64,000 nt of DNA from Microbacterium sp. Gd 4-13 (GCF_003095395.1 NZ_QEIJ01000004.1:274342-338341), one strand, 5' to 3'. Positions 10,935 to 22,230 are shown, numbered from the stretch's first letter. A program made the numbers and translations. Notes: generated from the sequence alone by a model not told the origin.

Positions 10935-12221
10935 ATGGCGCTGATCGTCCAGAAGTACGGCGGATCCTCCGTCGCCGACGCCGAGAGCATCAAGCGCGTC
11001 GCCAAGCGCATCGTCGACGCCCGCCGCGCCGGGCACGAAGTCGTCGTCGCGGTGAGCGCGATGGGCGACACCACCGACGAACTGCTCGATCTCGCGCAGC
11101 AGGTGGCGCCGATCCCCGCCCCGCGCGAGCTCGACATGCTGCTCTCCAGCGGAGAGCGCATCTCGATGGCGCTGCTGGCGATGGCCATCCACTCGATGGG
11201 GTTCGAAGCGCGCTCGTTCACGGGCAGCCAGGCCGGCATGATCACCGATGCCACTCACGGCGCCGCCCGCATCGTCGACGTCACCCCGATCCGCCTCCGA
11301 GAGGCGCTCGATGAGGGCGCGATCGTCATCGTCGCCGGCTTCCAGGGCTTCAACCGCGACACCCGCGACATCACCACGCTCGGCCGCGGCGGCTCCGACA
11401 CGACCGCCGTCGCGCTCGCCGCGGCGCTCAGCGCCGACGTCTGCGAGATCTACAGCGACGTCGACGGCATCTTCACCGCCGACCCGCGCGTCGTACCGAA
11501 GGCGCGCAAGCTCTCGCGCGTCTCGAGCGAAGAGATGCTCGAACTCGCCGCCAACGGCGCCAAGGTCCTCTATATCCGCGCCGTGGAATACGCCCGCCGT
11601 CACGGTGTGCTGATCCACGCCCGATCCACGTTCAGCTCGAGCGAGGGCACCTGGGTGCTCGACCGTTCGCGCCACCACGAACTCGTCCCCGAGGGAGAAG
11701 AGATGGAAGAGCCCATCGTCGCCGGTGTCGCCACCGACCTGAGCCAGGCCAAGATCACCGTCATCGGTGTGCCCGACGTCCCCGGCAAGGCGGCCGACAT
11801 CTTCAAGATCGTCGCGAAGTCGGGTGCGAACGTCGACATGATCGTGCAGAACGTGTCGGCGGCGGCGACCAGTCGCACCGACATCTCGTTCACCCTGCCG
11901 AAGACCGACGCGACCACCGCCCTCAAGGCGCTCGCCGCCGAGCAGTCCGAGGTCGGGTTCGAGAACCTCGTCCACGACGACCAGATCGGCAAGCTCTCGG
12001 TCGTCGGTGCCGGCATGCGCACGCACTCGGGCGTCTCGGCGACGCTCTTCGAGGCCCTGAGCCTCACCGGCGTGAACATCGAGATGATCTCGACCTCCGA
12101 GATCCGCATCTCGGTCGTGCTGCGCGGCGACGACCTCGCCGAGGCTGCGCGCGTCGTGCACACGGCCTACGGGCTCGACGGCGACACCGACGCCACGGTG
12201 CACGCCGGCACGGGTCGCTGA
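10935..12221 (+). CDS. lysC: Aspartokinase (alpha subunit)
   Basis: The 428-residue enzyme phosphorylates aspartate, the first step towards lysine, threonine, methionine and diaminopimelate for peptidoglycan. It begins [13 protein letters not shown] (kinase KYGGSSV motif), has the substrate loop [16 protein letters not shown] and the [13 protein letters not shown] motif, and ends with two ACT domains (about 275-428) carrying the usual lysine/threonine regulatory signatures such as [13 protein letters not shown]. An internal start at 11703 probably makes the separate beta subunit. In many actinobacteria asd follows immediately; here asd is 6.8 kb further on, after a transporter operon. Confidence 0.95.
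   Translation: MALIVQKYGGSSVADAESIKRVAKRIVDARRAGHEVVVAVSAMGDTTDELLDLAQQVAPIPAPRELDMLLSSGERISMALLAMAIHSMGFEARSFTGSQAGMITDATHGAARIVDVTPIRLREALDEGAIVIVAGFQGFNRDTRDITTLGRGGSDTTAVALAAALSADVCEIYSDVDGIFTADPRVVPKARKLSRVSSEEMLELAANGAKVLYIRAVEYARRHGVLIHARSTFSSSEGTWVLDRSRHHELVPEGEEMEEPIVAGVATDLSQAKITVIGVPDVPGKAADIFKIVAKSGANVDMIVQNVSAAATSRTDISFTLPKTDATTALKALAAEQSEVGFENLVHDDQIGKLSVVGAGMRTHSGVSATLFEALSLTGVNIEMISTSEIRISVVLRGDDLAEAARVVHTAYGLDGDTDATVHAGTGR
11703..12221 (+). CDS. Internal in-frame start for aspartokinase beta subunit
   Basis: ATG 11703 is in frame with lysC at codon 257 and is preceded, 7-14 bases upstream, by the purine-rich GAGGGAGAAG. The resulting 172-residue product ([15 protein letters not shown]...) consists of the two ACT domains only. 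It matches in position and size the beta subunit of the Corynebacterium alpha2beta2 aspartokinase, which binds the feedback effectors. Expression here is inferred from the RBS and the family precedent. Confidence 0.7.
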   Translation: MEEPIVAGVATDLSQAKITVIGVPDVPGKAADIFKIVAKSGANVDMIVQNVSAAATSRTDISFTLPKTDATTALKALAAEQSEVGFENLVHDDQIGKLSVVGAGMRTHSGVSATLFEALSLTGVNIEMISTSEIRISVVLRGDDLAEAARVVHTAYGLDGDTDATVHAGTGR

Positions 12222-12241
12222 CGCCGCATCCTGCGGTCTCC

Positions 12242-12312
12242 GGCGTAGGAGAAGCGTCCGGCGTAGGCCGATGCGCCGAAAACCTTCCTACGCTCGGCGC
12301 ATCTCCTACGCC
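12242..12312. repeat. Nested palindrome, copy A (after lysC)
   Basis: The 71-bp element has perfect 11-bp outer arms (GGCGTAGGAGA / TCTCCTACGCC) and two inner pairs (GCGTAGG 12261-12267 with CCTACGC 12287-12293; GATGCGCCGA 12270-12279 with TCGGCGCATC 12294-12303). It lies between convergent genes and could end transcription from both sides. A related palindrome lies before asd at 18871-18935. Confidence 0.75.
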
Positions 12313-12323
12313 CGCGACGGCGC

Positions 12324-13934
12324 TCAGGCGCGCGTGGCTCCGGGGATCGCTCCGAGCAGCTCGCGGGTGTAGTCGTGCCCGGGCGCGGCGAAGATCTGCC
12401 GGGCGTCGGCCTGCTCCACGATGCGGCCGTCCTTCATGACCGCGATGCGGTCTGAGACCTGCCGGATGACGCCGAGGTCGTGCGAGATGAACAGGTACGT
12501 GAGCCCGTGCTCGGCCTGCAGATCGACGAGCAGCTGCAGCACCTGCTCCTGCACCGACACATCGAGCGCCGACACCGGTTCGTCGAGCACGACGAGCTCG
12601 GGGCGGAGCGCGAGCGCCCGCGCGATCGCCACGCGCTGGCGCTGACCGCCCGACAGCTCCGTGGGGCGTCGGGAGAGCAGCTCCGGTGCGAGGCGCACGT
12701 CGGCGAGCAGGCCCCGGACCGCCGCGGAACGCTCGGAGCGCGAGACGCCGAACGCCTGGAGCGGCTCGGCGACGATCCGCTCGACGGTCATGCGCGGGTC
12801 GAGGGATCCGAACGGGTTCTGGTAGACGACCTGGATGCGGCGCCGCAGCTGCCGCAGCGCCGAACCGGCGAGGTCGGTGATGTCGGTGCCGTCGAACGTG
12901 ACGGTCCCGGCGTCGGACGAGACGATGCGCGCGACCATGCGCGCGGTCGTGCTCTTGCCCGACCCCGACTCGCCGACGAGCGAGAACGTCGACCCGCGGG
13001 GGACGGCGAACTCGACCGCCTCGACGGCGCGCACGGCCTGTGTTCCGCTGCCGTAGGTCTTGGCGAGCCCGACGACCGACAGGAGCGGCCCGTCGCCGTC
13101 GGGGGCCTCCGCGGTGCGCGGGGCCACGGTCGGCGTCAGCCGACGCGCGTTGAGTCCGGGGGCGGCGGCCACCAGCCTCTGCGTGTACGGGTGCGAGGGA
13201 GACGACAGCACCGACGCGGCGGTTCCGCTCTCGACGATCTGCCCCTTCTCGACCACGACGATGCGGTCGGCCCGGTCGGCGGCGACGGCGAGGTCGTGGG
13301 TGACCAGCAGCACGGCGGTGCCGTGCGCCGACGCCAGCGACTGCATCCGATCGAGCACGTGGCGCTGCACGGTGGCGTCGAGGGCGCTCGTGGGCTCGTC
13401 GGCGATCACGAGGGCGGGCTCGCACGACCACGCGATACCGATGAGCACGCGTTGGCGCAGGCCGCCCGAGAGTTCGTGCGGGTACTGCCCCGCCCGTCGC
13501 TCCGGGTCGGGGATGCCGACCTCGCCGAGGATCTCGATCGCTCTGGCCGCAGCATCCTTCTTCGACAGGTCGCGGTGACGGCGAAGCGTCTCCGCGATCT
13601 GTTCGCCGACGCGCATGAGCGGGTTGAGGCTGTGCGAGGGGTCCTGCGGGACGAAGCCGATGCGTGCGCCACGGATGCGGCGGAGCGCGGCCGGCCGCGC
13701 ACGACCGAGGTCGTCTCCCTCGAAGCGGATCTCGCCCTCGCGCACGCGGGCCTGCGTCGGGAGGAGCTGCACGATCGCGTGGGCGATCGTGCTCTTGCCC
13801 GACCCTGACTCGCCGACGACCGCCACGATCTCGCCCGGAGCGATCTCGAGGTCGACGCCGCGGAGGGCGGGTGTGACGCGGCGGCCCTGGCCGTAGTCGA
13901 CGCGGAGTCCGGTCACGGAGAGCAGAGCGGTCAT
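12324..13934 (-). CDS. Dual ATP-binding protein of dipeptide/oligopeptide ABC transporter
   Basis: The 536-residue protein carries two complete ABC domains, equivalent to DppD and DppF fused. Domain 1 (about 5-240) has GESGSGKST, LSGGLRQR and VIADEPTSALD; domain 2 (about 285-530) has GESGSGKST, LSGGQRQR and VVLDEPVSALD. Both carry the oligopeptide-type segments after Walker B. ATG 13934 overlaps the upstream permease stop by four bases (ATGA). It is the last gene of the four-gene operon and ends at the palindrome shared with lysC. Fused ATPases of this kind are common in actinobacteria. It powers peptide or related solute import. Confidence 0.9.
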   Translation of the reverse strand: MTALLSVTGLRVDYGQGRRVTPALRGVDLEIAPGEIVAVVGESGSGKSTIAHAIVQLLPTQARVREGEIRFEGDDLGRARPAALRRIRGARIGFVPQDPSHSLNPLMRVGEQIAETLRRHRDLSKKDAAARAIEILGEVGIPDPERRAGQYPHELSGGLRQRVLIGIAWSCEPALVIADEPTSALDATVQRHVLDRMQSLASAHGTAVLLVTHDLAVAADRADRIVVVEKGQIVESGTAASVLSSPSHPYTQRLVAAAPGLNARRLTPTVAPRTAEAPDGDGPLLSVVGLAKTYGSGTQAVRAVEAVEFAVPRGSTFSLVGESGSGKSTTARMVARIVSSDAGTVTFDGTDITDLAGSALRQLRRRIQVVYQNPFGSLDPRMTVERIVAEPLQAFGVSRSERSAAVRGLLADVRLAPELLSRRPTELSGGQRQRVAIARALALRPELVVLDEPVSALDVSVQEQVLQLLVDLQAEHGLTYLFISHDLGVIRQVSDRIAVMKDGRIVEQADARQIFAAPGHDYTRELLGAIPGATRA

Positions 13935-14728
13935 CGGGTTCCTCCGATCGAGCGCGACACCTGGTTGACCGCGAGCACGATCGCGAGGATCACGGCGCCC
14001 GGGAGCAGGCTGAGCCACGGTGCGGTGGCGACGAAATCGCGGCCCGCCGAGACGAGTGCGCCCCACTCGGGCGCGGGAGGCTGCGCCCCGAAACCGAGGA
14101 AGCTCAGCGCCGACACCGCGAGGATCGCCAGCGCCAGCTCGAGAGCGGCCATCGCGATGATCGGGCGGGCGGCGTTGGGGAGCACGTGGCGCACGAGGAT
14201 CGTGGGGCCCCGGACGCCGAGTGTGCGTGCGGCCTCGATGTACTCCTCGCCGCGCACGCGCAGCACCTGCGAGCGCATCACGCGGGCGAACGAGCCGGCG
14301 GTGCCGAGCCCCACCCCGAGCGCGATGGACAGCGGACCGAAGCCGAGCGAGGCGACGACGATGAGGGCGAGCAGGATGCCGGGGATGGCGATGAGCACGT
14401 CGACGAACCGCATGGCGATGAAGTCCACAGCTCCGCCGACGTACCCGGTGACCAGGCCGATGATCGATCCGACGACCACGCCGCCGACGACGGCCAGTCC
14501 GGCGGCGAACAACGACAGCCGTGCGCCGTAGACCACGCGCGAGAACACGTCGCGAGCGAGGTGGTCGGTGCCGAAGAGGTGCTCCGGCGAGGGAGGCGCG
14601 AGCCGCGCCGTGCCGACGGAGTCGAACGGGTCGTAGGGGGCGAGCAGCTCCGGCGCGATCAGGGCGGCGGCCGTGAGCGCCAGCACGAGGATCGCGAGGA
14701 TGAGGGCGGGTTTGCGCAGAACGGTCAT
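13931..14728 (-). CDS. Peptide ABC transporter permease, DppC type
   Basis: The 265-residue inner-membrane protein begins with a TM helix (MTVLRKPALILAILVLAL), then the DppC/OppC N-terminal landmark HLFGTDHLARDVFSRVVYGAR, which marks the family, and a BPD_transp_1 permease domain with the EAA loop around EYIEAARTLGVRGPTILVRH. It overlaps both neighbours by ATGA, implying strict translational coupling. It forms the channel with the preceding DppB-type protein. Confidence 0.9.
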   Translation of the reverse strand: MTVLRKPALILAILVLALTAAALIAPELLAPYDPFDSVGTARLAPPSPEHLFGTDHLARDVFSRVVYGARLSLFAAGLAVVGGVVVGSIIGLVTGYVGGAVDFIAMRFVDVLIAIPGILLALIVVASLGFGPLSIALGVGLGTAGSFARVMRSQVLRVRGEEYIEAARTLGVRGPTILVRHVLPNAARPIIAMAALELALAILAVSALSFLGFGAQPPAPEWGALVSAGRDFVATAPWLSLLPGAVILAIVLAVNQVSRSIGGTR

Positions 14729-15747
14729 CGGGTCGCTCCCTTCCGGCCGACGAGGCGCGTGCGGGTGCGGGGGTCGATGACTCCGTACAGGCCGTCGACG
14801 ACGAGCGTGACGACGGCGTAGACGAGGGCGACGACGATCACGACGCCCATCACGACGTTGATGTCGCGGGCGAGCACCGCGTCGACGGTGAGGCGGCCGA
14901 TGCCGTCTCGCGAGAAGACGGTCTCCACGACCGCGGTGCCGCCGGCGAGGTAGCCGATCTGCAGGCCGATGATCGTGATCGAGGGGAGGAGCGCGTTGCG
15001 GAGCACGTGACGCACCACGACCGTGCGCTGGGCGAGGCCCTTGGCGTTCGCGGTGAACACGAACGGGCTCGCTCCCGCGTCGAAGACGGCGGCGGAGAAG
15101 ACCTGGAAGAAGATGGCGGCGGTCGGCAGCGCCAGGGTGATCCCGGGGAGCACGACGCTGGCGAACCCGTTGGTTCCGGATGCGGGGAACCAGCCGAGCC
15201 CGAAGGAGAAGACGGTGATGAGCACGAGCCCGCTGAGGAAGGCGGGGATCGCGATCCCCAGCGGCGGGATCTGCGCGACGACGTCGCGCATCCAGGCCGG
15301 ACGGGCCACGTACGCCCACACGGTGAACGCGAGGGCGATGAGGAAGCCGAGCACGAGGGCGAACAGTGCCACGGCGATGGTGTGCGGGAAGGCGCGCCCG
15401 ATCATGTCGCCGACCGGCTGGCCGGTCGCGATGGAGGTGCCGAAGTCCCCGCGCACGAGGGCGAAGAGGTTCGAGAAGTACTGCTGCCAGAGCGGACCGT
15501 CGAAGCCGTAGCGCGCGCGCAGGGCGTCGAGCTCGGCGGGATCGGTCGAGGTCGCGTCGCCGCCCCGCAGGGAGAGGGCGGCGAGTACCGGGTCGCCGGG
15601 CAGCGCGTGGATCAGCAGGAAGGCGACCGTGTAGGTCGCCCAGACCACGAAGAGGCACTGCAGGATCTTCGGGATCAGGAAGCGAGCGACGGACGCCGCC
15701 CTGCTTCCTCCGTCCGCTGACGCCACGCGCTGCACCGGCTGTGTCAT
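14725..15747 (-). CDS. Peptide ABC transporter permease, DppB type
   Basis: The protein has 340 residues. An N-terminal TM helix and the AFLLIHALPGDPVLAAL segment, typical of DppB/OppB, are followed by the FDGPLWQQYFSNLFALVRGD linker and a six-helix permease domain with the EAA-like loop around NAKGLAQRTVVVRHVLRNAL. Its ATG overlaps the stop of the substrate-binding protein and its stop overlaps the DppC start. The C-terminus has the RYGVIDPRTR-type ending (YGVIDPRTRTRL) common to the family. Confidence 0.9.
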   Translation of the reverse strand: MTQPVQRVASADGGSRAASVARFLIPKILQCLFVVWATYTVAFLLIHALPGDPVLAALSLRGGDATSTDPAELDALRARYGFDGPLWQQYFSNLFALVRGDFGTSIATGQPVGDMIGRAFPHTIAVALFALVLGFLIALAFTVWAYVARPAWMRDVVAQIPPLGIAIPAFLSGLVLITVFSFGLGWFPASGTNGFASVVLPGITLALPTAAIFFQVFSAAVFDAGASPFVFTANAKGLAQRTVVVRHVLRNALLPSITIIGLQIGYLAGGTAVVETVFSRDGIGRLTVDAVLARDINVVMGVVIVVALVYAVVTLVVDGLYGVIDPRTRTRLVGRKGATR

Positions 15748-17357
15748 CAGTCCGAGACCACCGCGGTGTCGTAGAGGTGCAGGCGGGCGGCCGAGTCGAA
15801 CGTGATGCCTTCGACGCCGGCGCGCGAGCCGTGCAGCTGCACGGTCTCCAGCGTCGGGATCACGTAGGCGCGCTCGGCGACGATCTGCTGGATCTCGTCG
15901 ACCAGCTCCTGGCGTGCGGCGGTGTCGGCGGTCTGCGACTGCTCCTGCAGCAGCGTCTCCAGCTGGGCGTCGTCGACGATGCCCCAGCGCGACTTCGACG
16001 CGGTGGACAGGAGCGTCCGCAGAGCGTCGGGGTCGGTGCGGGTGAGGGCGGCGCCGAGCATGTCGTAGTCGCCCGAGGCGATCGCGCCGAAGAAGTCGCC
16101 GGAGGAGACCATCTTCAGCTGCAGGTCGATGCCGACCTTCTTCAGGTCGATCTGCGCGGCTTCGAGCACGTCCTGCGCGTAGAAGGCCGTGACCGTGACG
16201 GTGAGCGGCTGGCCGTCCTTCTCGTAGATCCCGTTCGACCCGAGGGTCCAGCCGTCGTCTTCGAGCAGGGCCTTCGCGCCGTCGGCGTCGTACGCGAGCA
16301 CGTCGCCGAGGTCGGTGTAGCCGGGGGTGGAGGAGGTCAGGACGCTCGTCGGTGCCTGGCCGCTGATCGAGCCCGCGATGATGTTGATCTGGTCGCGGTC
16401 GAGCCCCTTCGAGATCGCCTGCCGAACGGCCTCGTCACCCAGCGGACCCCGCGTGGTGTTGATCACGAGGGAGTTGGGAACGCCCGGGTTCGCCTTGGCG
16501 TAGAGGTTGTAGTCGCCGGTGCTGAAGCGCGACTCGTCGACGTACGGGACGTCCTGGATGACGTCGTACTCGCCCGACTCGAGGCCGCCGGTGCGCACGC
16601 TCGGCTCGGAGATGATCGGGAAGGTCACCGAAGACAGGTAGGCCTCGCCCTCGTGCTGCCGCAGCTGCGACGCCCAGTCGTAGCCGTCGCGGCGGACGAC
16701 CTTCACCGAGTCGTTCGGCACGTACGAGTCGAGCACGAACGGTCCCGTGCCGGCCACCGAGGCGCACCGCGTCTCGGCGGGCGCGGCCACCGTCTCGGGC
16801 GAGAGGATGCCGAGCGAGATCGTCGTGGCGCCCTGCTGGAACTGCACGTTCGGGGTCGAGAAGTTCACGGTGAACTCGGTGTCGCTGGTGACGTCGGTGC
16901 CCGCGTATCCCGCGAGGTAGCCGTTCGCGAGCGAGGCGGACGCGCCGAGCGCGACGATGGCGTCGAAGTTCGCGGCCACCGCGTCGGAGGTCAGCGGGGT
17001 GCCGTCGCTGAAGGTGACGCCGTCGCGCAGCGTGAACGTGTACGAGGTGAGGTCGTCGCTCACGTCCCACTCGCTGGCCAGCCACGGCACGATCTCGCCG
17101 GTGTCGGGGTTCTGGTCGAGCAGCGAGTCGGTGAGCTGGCGTCCGACGATGAGCGAGGTCGTCACGGACGACTGCTGCGGGTCGATGCAGGTCGGGTCTT
17201 CCTTGAGCGCGAAGACGATGTCCTGGGCGACGTCGGCGCCGGGCGTGGCGGAGGTCTCGGCGGCGCCACCGGCGCAGCCGGCGAGGGTGAGGACGGCGAG
17301 GCCGGCGATCAGAGGAGCGGCGATGCGGCGCGCTCCGCGGGTTCGAGGGGTGGTCAC
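15747..17357 (-). CDS. Solute-binding lipoprotein, family 5 (peptide type)
   Basis: The 536-residue binding protein starts at GTG 17357 with an AAGGAG site; a Tat/Sec-like basic N-terminus and lipobox LTLAGC (Cys about 28) indicate a lipoprotein. The SBP_bac_5 pattern is clear: PWLASEWDVSDDLTSYTFTL, DGVTFSDGTPLTSDAV and the later AYDADGAKALLEDDGW. It captures peptides or other small solutes for the permease encoded downstream. A downstream amidohydrolase gene lies upstream in the operon order on the same strand, 49 bp away, suggesting that the imported solute may be its substrate or product. Specificity is unknown. Confidence 0.9.
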   Translation of the reverse strand: MTTPRTRGARRIAAPLIAGLAVLTLAGCAGGAAETSATPGADVAQDIVFALKEDPTCIDPQQSSVTTSLIVGRQLTDSLLDQNPDTGEIVPWLASEWDVSDDLTSYTFTLRDGVTFSDGTPLTSDAVAANFDAIVALGASASLANGYLAGYAGTDVTSDTEFTVNFSTPNVQFQQGATTISLGILSPETVAAPAETRCASVAGTGPFVLDSYVPNDSVKVVRRDGYDWASQLRQHEGEAYLSSVTFPIISEPSVRTGGLESGEYDVIQDVPYVDESRFSTGDYNLYAKANPGVPNSLVINTTRGPLGDEAVRQAISKGLDRDQINIIAGSISGQAPTSVLTSSTPGYTDLGDVLAYDADGAKALLEDDGWTLGSNGIYEKDGQPLTVTVTAFYAQDVLEAAQIDLKKVGIDLQLKMVSSGDFFGAIASGDYDMLGAALTRTDPDALRTLLSTASKSRWGIVDDAQLETLLQEQSQTADTAARQELVDEIQQIVAERAYVIPTLETVQLHGSRAGVEGITFDSAARLHLYDTAVVSD

Positions 17358-17406
17358 GGGTTCTCCTTCATGGGCGGAACAGGTCAAGTGGTGCGAAATC
17401 GTGGGC

Positions 17407-18609
17407 TCACGCGGGCAGTGCGCCGGCGATCAGCTCACCGCGGGCGACGACGGCGACGATGTTCTCGGCGGTGAGATCGTCGATGTCCTCCCAGGGCTTT
17501 CCGCGCACGACGAGGAAGTCGGCGCCCTGGCCGGGGTGGAGGCGACCGACCTTGCCGGCGAGGCCGATGGCGTCCGCAGCATCCGAGGTTCCGGCGCGCA
17601 TGGCACGCTCGCTGGTCCAGGCGAACGACTGCTTCATGAGGCGGAGCTCCTCGAGCTGATCGCCGAAACGCACCATCACGCCGTTCGCGTCGGTGCCCAG
17701 CACGAAGCGGATGCCCGCGGCCGCGGCGCCGGTGAAGTTGGCGTCGCGTTCGGTGACGACGGCGCGGCCCTTCTCGGCGGCGTCGTCGCTGACCGGGATC
17801 TTGCGATCGGCGATGGCGTCGTTGATCAGCAGCGTCGGGGCGACGGGAATGTTGCGCTCGAGCAGTGTGTCCCAGTGGCGCTCGAGGATGCCGGTGCCGT
17901 GCTCGATCGAGTCGACCTCGAAGCGCAGCGCGATGTCGACGCCCTCGGCGGTGTGCGTGTGGGCGGCGACGAGCATTCCGAGCGCGTGCGCTTCGTCGAC
18001 GGTCGCGGCGATCTCGGCCTCGGTCTGGTTGCGCCAGCCGACCTTGTCGCCCATGGAGAGCACGCCGCCGCTGGTGTAGATCTTGATGCCGTCCGCACCC
18101 GAGCGCGCCCACTGGCGTACCAGGCGACGGCATTCGTCGGGGGAGTCCGCCACGGGCGGACGCTGCGCGTAGTGCGGCGGGGTGAACAGGTCGCCGTGCC
18201 CGGCGGTCATTCCGACCGGGCCGTGCACCAGCAGCCGCGGACCGGGGATGATGCCGGCCGCGAGAGCGCGCGCCGCGGAGAACTGCACGTCGCCGCCGCC
18301 GAGGTCGCGAAGGGTCGTGACGCCGGATGCGGCGGCACGGCGCGCGTGCGAGACGACATGCAGCGACCGCTCGGAGGCGGGGGTGATGAGCGGCCACGTG
18401 AGCCAGTCGTTCGCCGGTGCTCCCGCCGAGGAGTCGAGGTGCACGTGCGTGTCGACGAGGCCCGGGACGACGCTGTACTCCGACTCGCCGGGGGCGGTCT
18501 CTTCGACCGCGGTGATGCGGTCGCCCTGCCACGAGAGGGTGGCGGTGCCGCGGGGGCGGTCTCCATCCCACAGGGGCAGGCCGGGAAGGGAATGCAGGCT
18601 CGCGGGCAT
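17407..18609 (-). CDS. Amidohydrolase (imidazolonepropionase/prolidase-like, metal dependent)
   Basis: The 400-residue enzyme has the TIM-barrel amidohydrolase ligands: HVH near residues 55-57 (GLVDTHVHLD), the candidate carbamylated Lys in ADGIKIYTSGG, His in VAAHTHTAEG and DSIEHGT, and Asp in VLGTDANG. The N- and C-terminal beta-sandwich pieces are present (VVPGLVDTH and LHPGQGADFLVV). Relatives act on dipeptides such as Xaa-Arg/Xaa-Pro or on cyclic amides. Being the first gene of the transporter operon, it probably hydrolyses what the ABC system imports. ATG 18609 has a GAGGAG site. It has no signal peptide, so it is cytoplasmic. Confidence 0.85.
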   Translation of the reverse strand: MPASLHSLPGLPLWDGDRPRGTATLSWQGDRITAVEETAPGESEYSVVPGLVDTHVHLDSSAGAPANDWLTWPLITPASERSLHVVSHARRAAASGVTTLRDLGGGDVQFSAARALAAGIIPGPRLLVHGPVGMTAGHGDLFTPPHYAQRPPVADSPDECRRLVRQWARSGADGIKIYTSGGVLSMGDKVGWRNQTEAEIAATVDEAHALGMLVAAHTHTAEGVDIALRFEVDSIEHGTGILERHWDTLLERNIPVAPTLLINDAIADRKIPVSDDAAEKGRAVVTERDANFTGAAAAGIRFVLGTDANGVMVRFGDQLEELRLMKQSFAWTSERAMRAGTSDAADAIGLAGKVGRLHPGQGADFLVVRGKPWEDIDDLTAENIVAVVARGELIAGALPA

Positions 18610-20081
<1,472 letters not shown>

Positions 20082-20140
20082 TTGTTCGAGGCGGTGCGCA
20101 CTCGCGATTCGACCCTCTGAATCGCGCCTAGGATTGCCTG

Positions 20141-21616
20141 GTGAGCCAAGACATCGACGTGCTGCTCATTGGTGGCGGCATCATGAGCGCCACCCTGGGC
20201 ACGTTTCTGAAGGAACTCCAGCCCGACTGGAAGATCGCCGTCTACGAGCGGCTGAGCGACGTCGCGCTGGAGAGTTCGAACGCGTGGAACAACGCGGGTA
20301 CCGGGCACGCCGCGCTGTGCGAGCTGAACTACATGCCGCAGGCTGCCGACGGCTCGGTCGATCCCGCGAAGGCGATCACGATCAACGAGCAGTTCCAGCA
20401 GAGTCGGCAGTTCTGGTCGTCGCTGGTGGAGAAGGGCGAGCTCGACGCCCCGTCGACGTTCATCAACGCCACCCCGCACATGACGTTCGTCCGCGGTGAG
20501 AAAGACGTCGAGTACCTGCGCAAGCGCTACGAGGCGCTCAAGACGCAGCCACTGTTCGAGGGCATCGAGTTCAGCGAGGACTCCCGCGTCATCAACCAGT
20601 GGGCGCCGCTGCTGATGAAGAAGCGGCTGAAGAGCGACGAGCCCTTCGCAGCCACCCGCGTGCCCGCGGGAACCGACGTCGACTTCGGGTCGCTCACCCA
20701 CCAGCTCTTCGCGAACCTCAAGGAGAAGGGCGTCGAGGTCGTCACGAACCGCGAGGTGCGAAAGCTCAAGCGCGACGGTAACGGCGGCTGGCGGGTCACC
20801 ACCCGCGAGACCTTGGGCCGCACGCCCGGTCATATCACCGCGAAGTTCGTCTTCGTCGGAGCGGGCGGCTGGGCGCTGAAGCTTCTGCAGCGCTCGGGGA
20901 TTCCCGAGATCAAGGGCTACGGGGTCTTCCCCATCGGCGGGCAGTGGCTGAAGACCGACAACCCCGCGCTCGTCGCACAGCACAAGGCGAAGGTCTACTC
21001 GCAGGCGTCGGTCGGCGCCCCGCCCATGTCGGTGCCGCACCTCGACACCCGTGTGGTCGACGGGCAGACGTCGCTGCTGTTCGGTCCGTTCGCGACGTTC
21101 AGCCCGAAGTTCTTGAAGAACGGTTCGCCCTGGGACATCGTCTCGCAGGTGCGCCCGCACAACCTGCTGCCGATGCTGAAGGTGGCCATCGACAACCCGG
21201 GCCTCATCAAGTACCTCGTGGGTGAGCTGTTGAAGACCCACGCCCGCAAGGTCGACAGCCTCAAGACGTTCGTGCCCTCGGCGGAGGGCAAGGACTGGGA
21301 GCTGCTCGGGGCCGGTCAGCGCGCCCAGGTCATGAAGCGCGACCCGAAGAAGGGCGGCGTTCTGCAGTTCGGCACCGAGGTCGTCACGGCGAAGGACGGC
21401 TCGATCGCCGGTCTTCTCGGCGCCTCGCCGGGCGCGTCGACCGCCGTGTCGATCATGCTCGGTCTGCTCAAGACCTGTTTCCCCGACGACATCGCTCGCT
21501 GGGAGCCGCGCCTCAAGGAGCTCGTGCCGAGCTACGGCGAGACCCTCAACACGCGCCCGGAGGTCGCGCGCGAGGAGCTCGCGAAGACCGCCGGCGTACT
21601 CTCGATCTCGGTCTGA
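20141..21616 (+). CDS. mqo: Malate:quinone oxidoreductase
   Basis: The 491-residue FAD enzyme oxidises malate to oxaloacetate and passes electrons to menaquinone at the membrane surface, serving the TCA cycle in many actinobacteria. GTG 20141 is followed by the FAD-binding LLIGGGIMSATLG. Family signatures include SSNAWNNAGTGHAALCELNY, FVGAGGWALKLLQRSGIPE, and GASPGASTAVSIML near the C-terminus. Length is normal. Its own promoter presumably lies in the 59 bp after asd. Confidence 0.95.
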   Translation: MSQDIDVLLIGGGIMSATLGTFLKELQPDWKIAVYERLSDVALESSNAWNNAGTGHAALCELNYMPQAADGSVDPAKAITINEQFQQSRQFWSSLVEKGELDAPSTFINATPHMTFVRGEKDVEYLRKRYEALKTQPLFEGIEFSEDSRVINQWAPLLMKKRLKSDEPFAATRVPAGTDVDFGSLTHQLFANLKEKGVEVVTNREVRKLKRDGNGGWRVTTRETLGRTPGHITAKFVFVGAGGWALKLLQRSGIPEIKGYGVFPIGGQWLKTDNPALVAQHKAKVYSQASVGAPPMSVPHLDTRVVDGQTSLLFGPFATFSPKFLKNGSPWDIVSQVRPHNLLPMLKVAIDNPGLIKYLVGELLKTHARKVDSLKTFVPSAEGKDWELLGAGQRAQVMKRDPKKGGVLQFGTEVVTAKDGSIAGLLGASPGASTAVSIMLGLLKTCFPDDIARWEPRLKELVPSYGETLNTRPEVAREELAKTAGVLSISV

Positions 21617-21624
21617 CACGGGCT

Positions 21625-22230
21625 GTGGCCAAGCTCTACTTCCGCTACGGGGCGATGAACTCCGGCAAGTCGACCGCGCTCCTGCAGGCGGCCTACAACT
21701 ACGAGGAGCGCGGGCAGCGAGTGCTCCTCGCCAAGCCCGAGATCGACACGAAGGGCGCCGACCAGATCGAGAGCCGCCTCGGCGTCTCGCGTACGGTCGA
21801 CTTCCTGGTGTCGCCCGATGCCGACGCGCGCGAGGCCCTTCGGGCTGCCGCCGGCGAGGCCCCGGTGGCCTGCCTCCTCGTCGACGAGGCCCAGTTCTTG
21901 ACGCCGGCGCAGGTCGACGACCTGCTGCGGATCGCGGTGCTCGACGACATCCCGGTGCTCGCGTACGGCATCCGCACCGATTTCCGCACCGAGGCCTTCC
22001 CGGGCTCCGCGCGCCTGCTTGAACTCGCCCACAGTCTCGAAGAGCTGAAGACGATCTGCCGCTGCGGACGCAAGGCGATCTTCAACGCCCGGCTGATCGA
22101 CGGACGCTTCGTGTTCGACGGCGATCAGGTGGCGATCGATCAGGGGCTCACGACCGGCGAGGTCACCTACGAGTCGATGTGCGCCGTCTGCTACCTGACC
22201 GAGTCCGGCGGGCGGCTCGACGGGCGCTGA
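21625..22230 (+). CDS. tdk: Thymidine kinase
   Basis: The 201-residue type II thymidine kinase begins at GTG 21625, eight bases after mqo. The P-loop is YGAMNSGKSTALLQ, the catalytic/Walker B region LLVDEAQFLTPAQVD, and the lasso region YGIRTDFRTEAFPGS. Zinc ligands appear as CRCG (about 150) and CAVC (about 190). It salvages thymidine to dTMP. No anomaly is seen; likely cotranscribed with mqo. Confidence 0.95.
   Translation: MAKLYFRYGAMNSGKSTALLQAAYNYEERGQRVLLAKPEIDTKGADQIESRLGVSRTVDFLVSPDADAREALRAAAGEAPVACLLVDEAQFLTPAQVDDLLRIAVLDDIPVLAYGIRTDFRTEAFPGSARLLELAHSLEELKTICRCGRKAIFNARLIDGRFVFDGDQVAIDQGLTTGEVTYESMCAVCYLTESGGRLDGR

Noticed and set aside
12242..12312. Palindromes as tRNA or riboswitch structures
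   Set aside because: No conserved tRNA or riboswitch core; symmetry fits terminators or intergenic repeats better.
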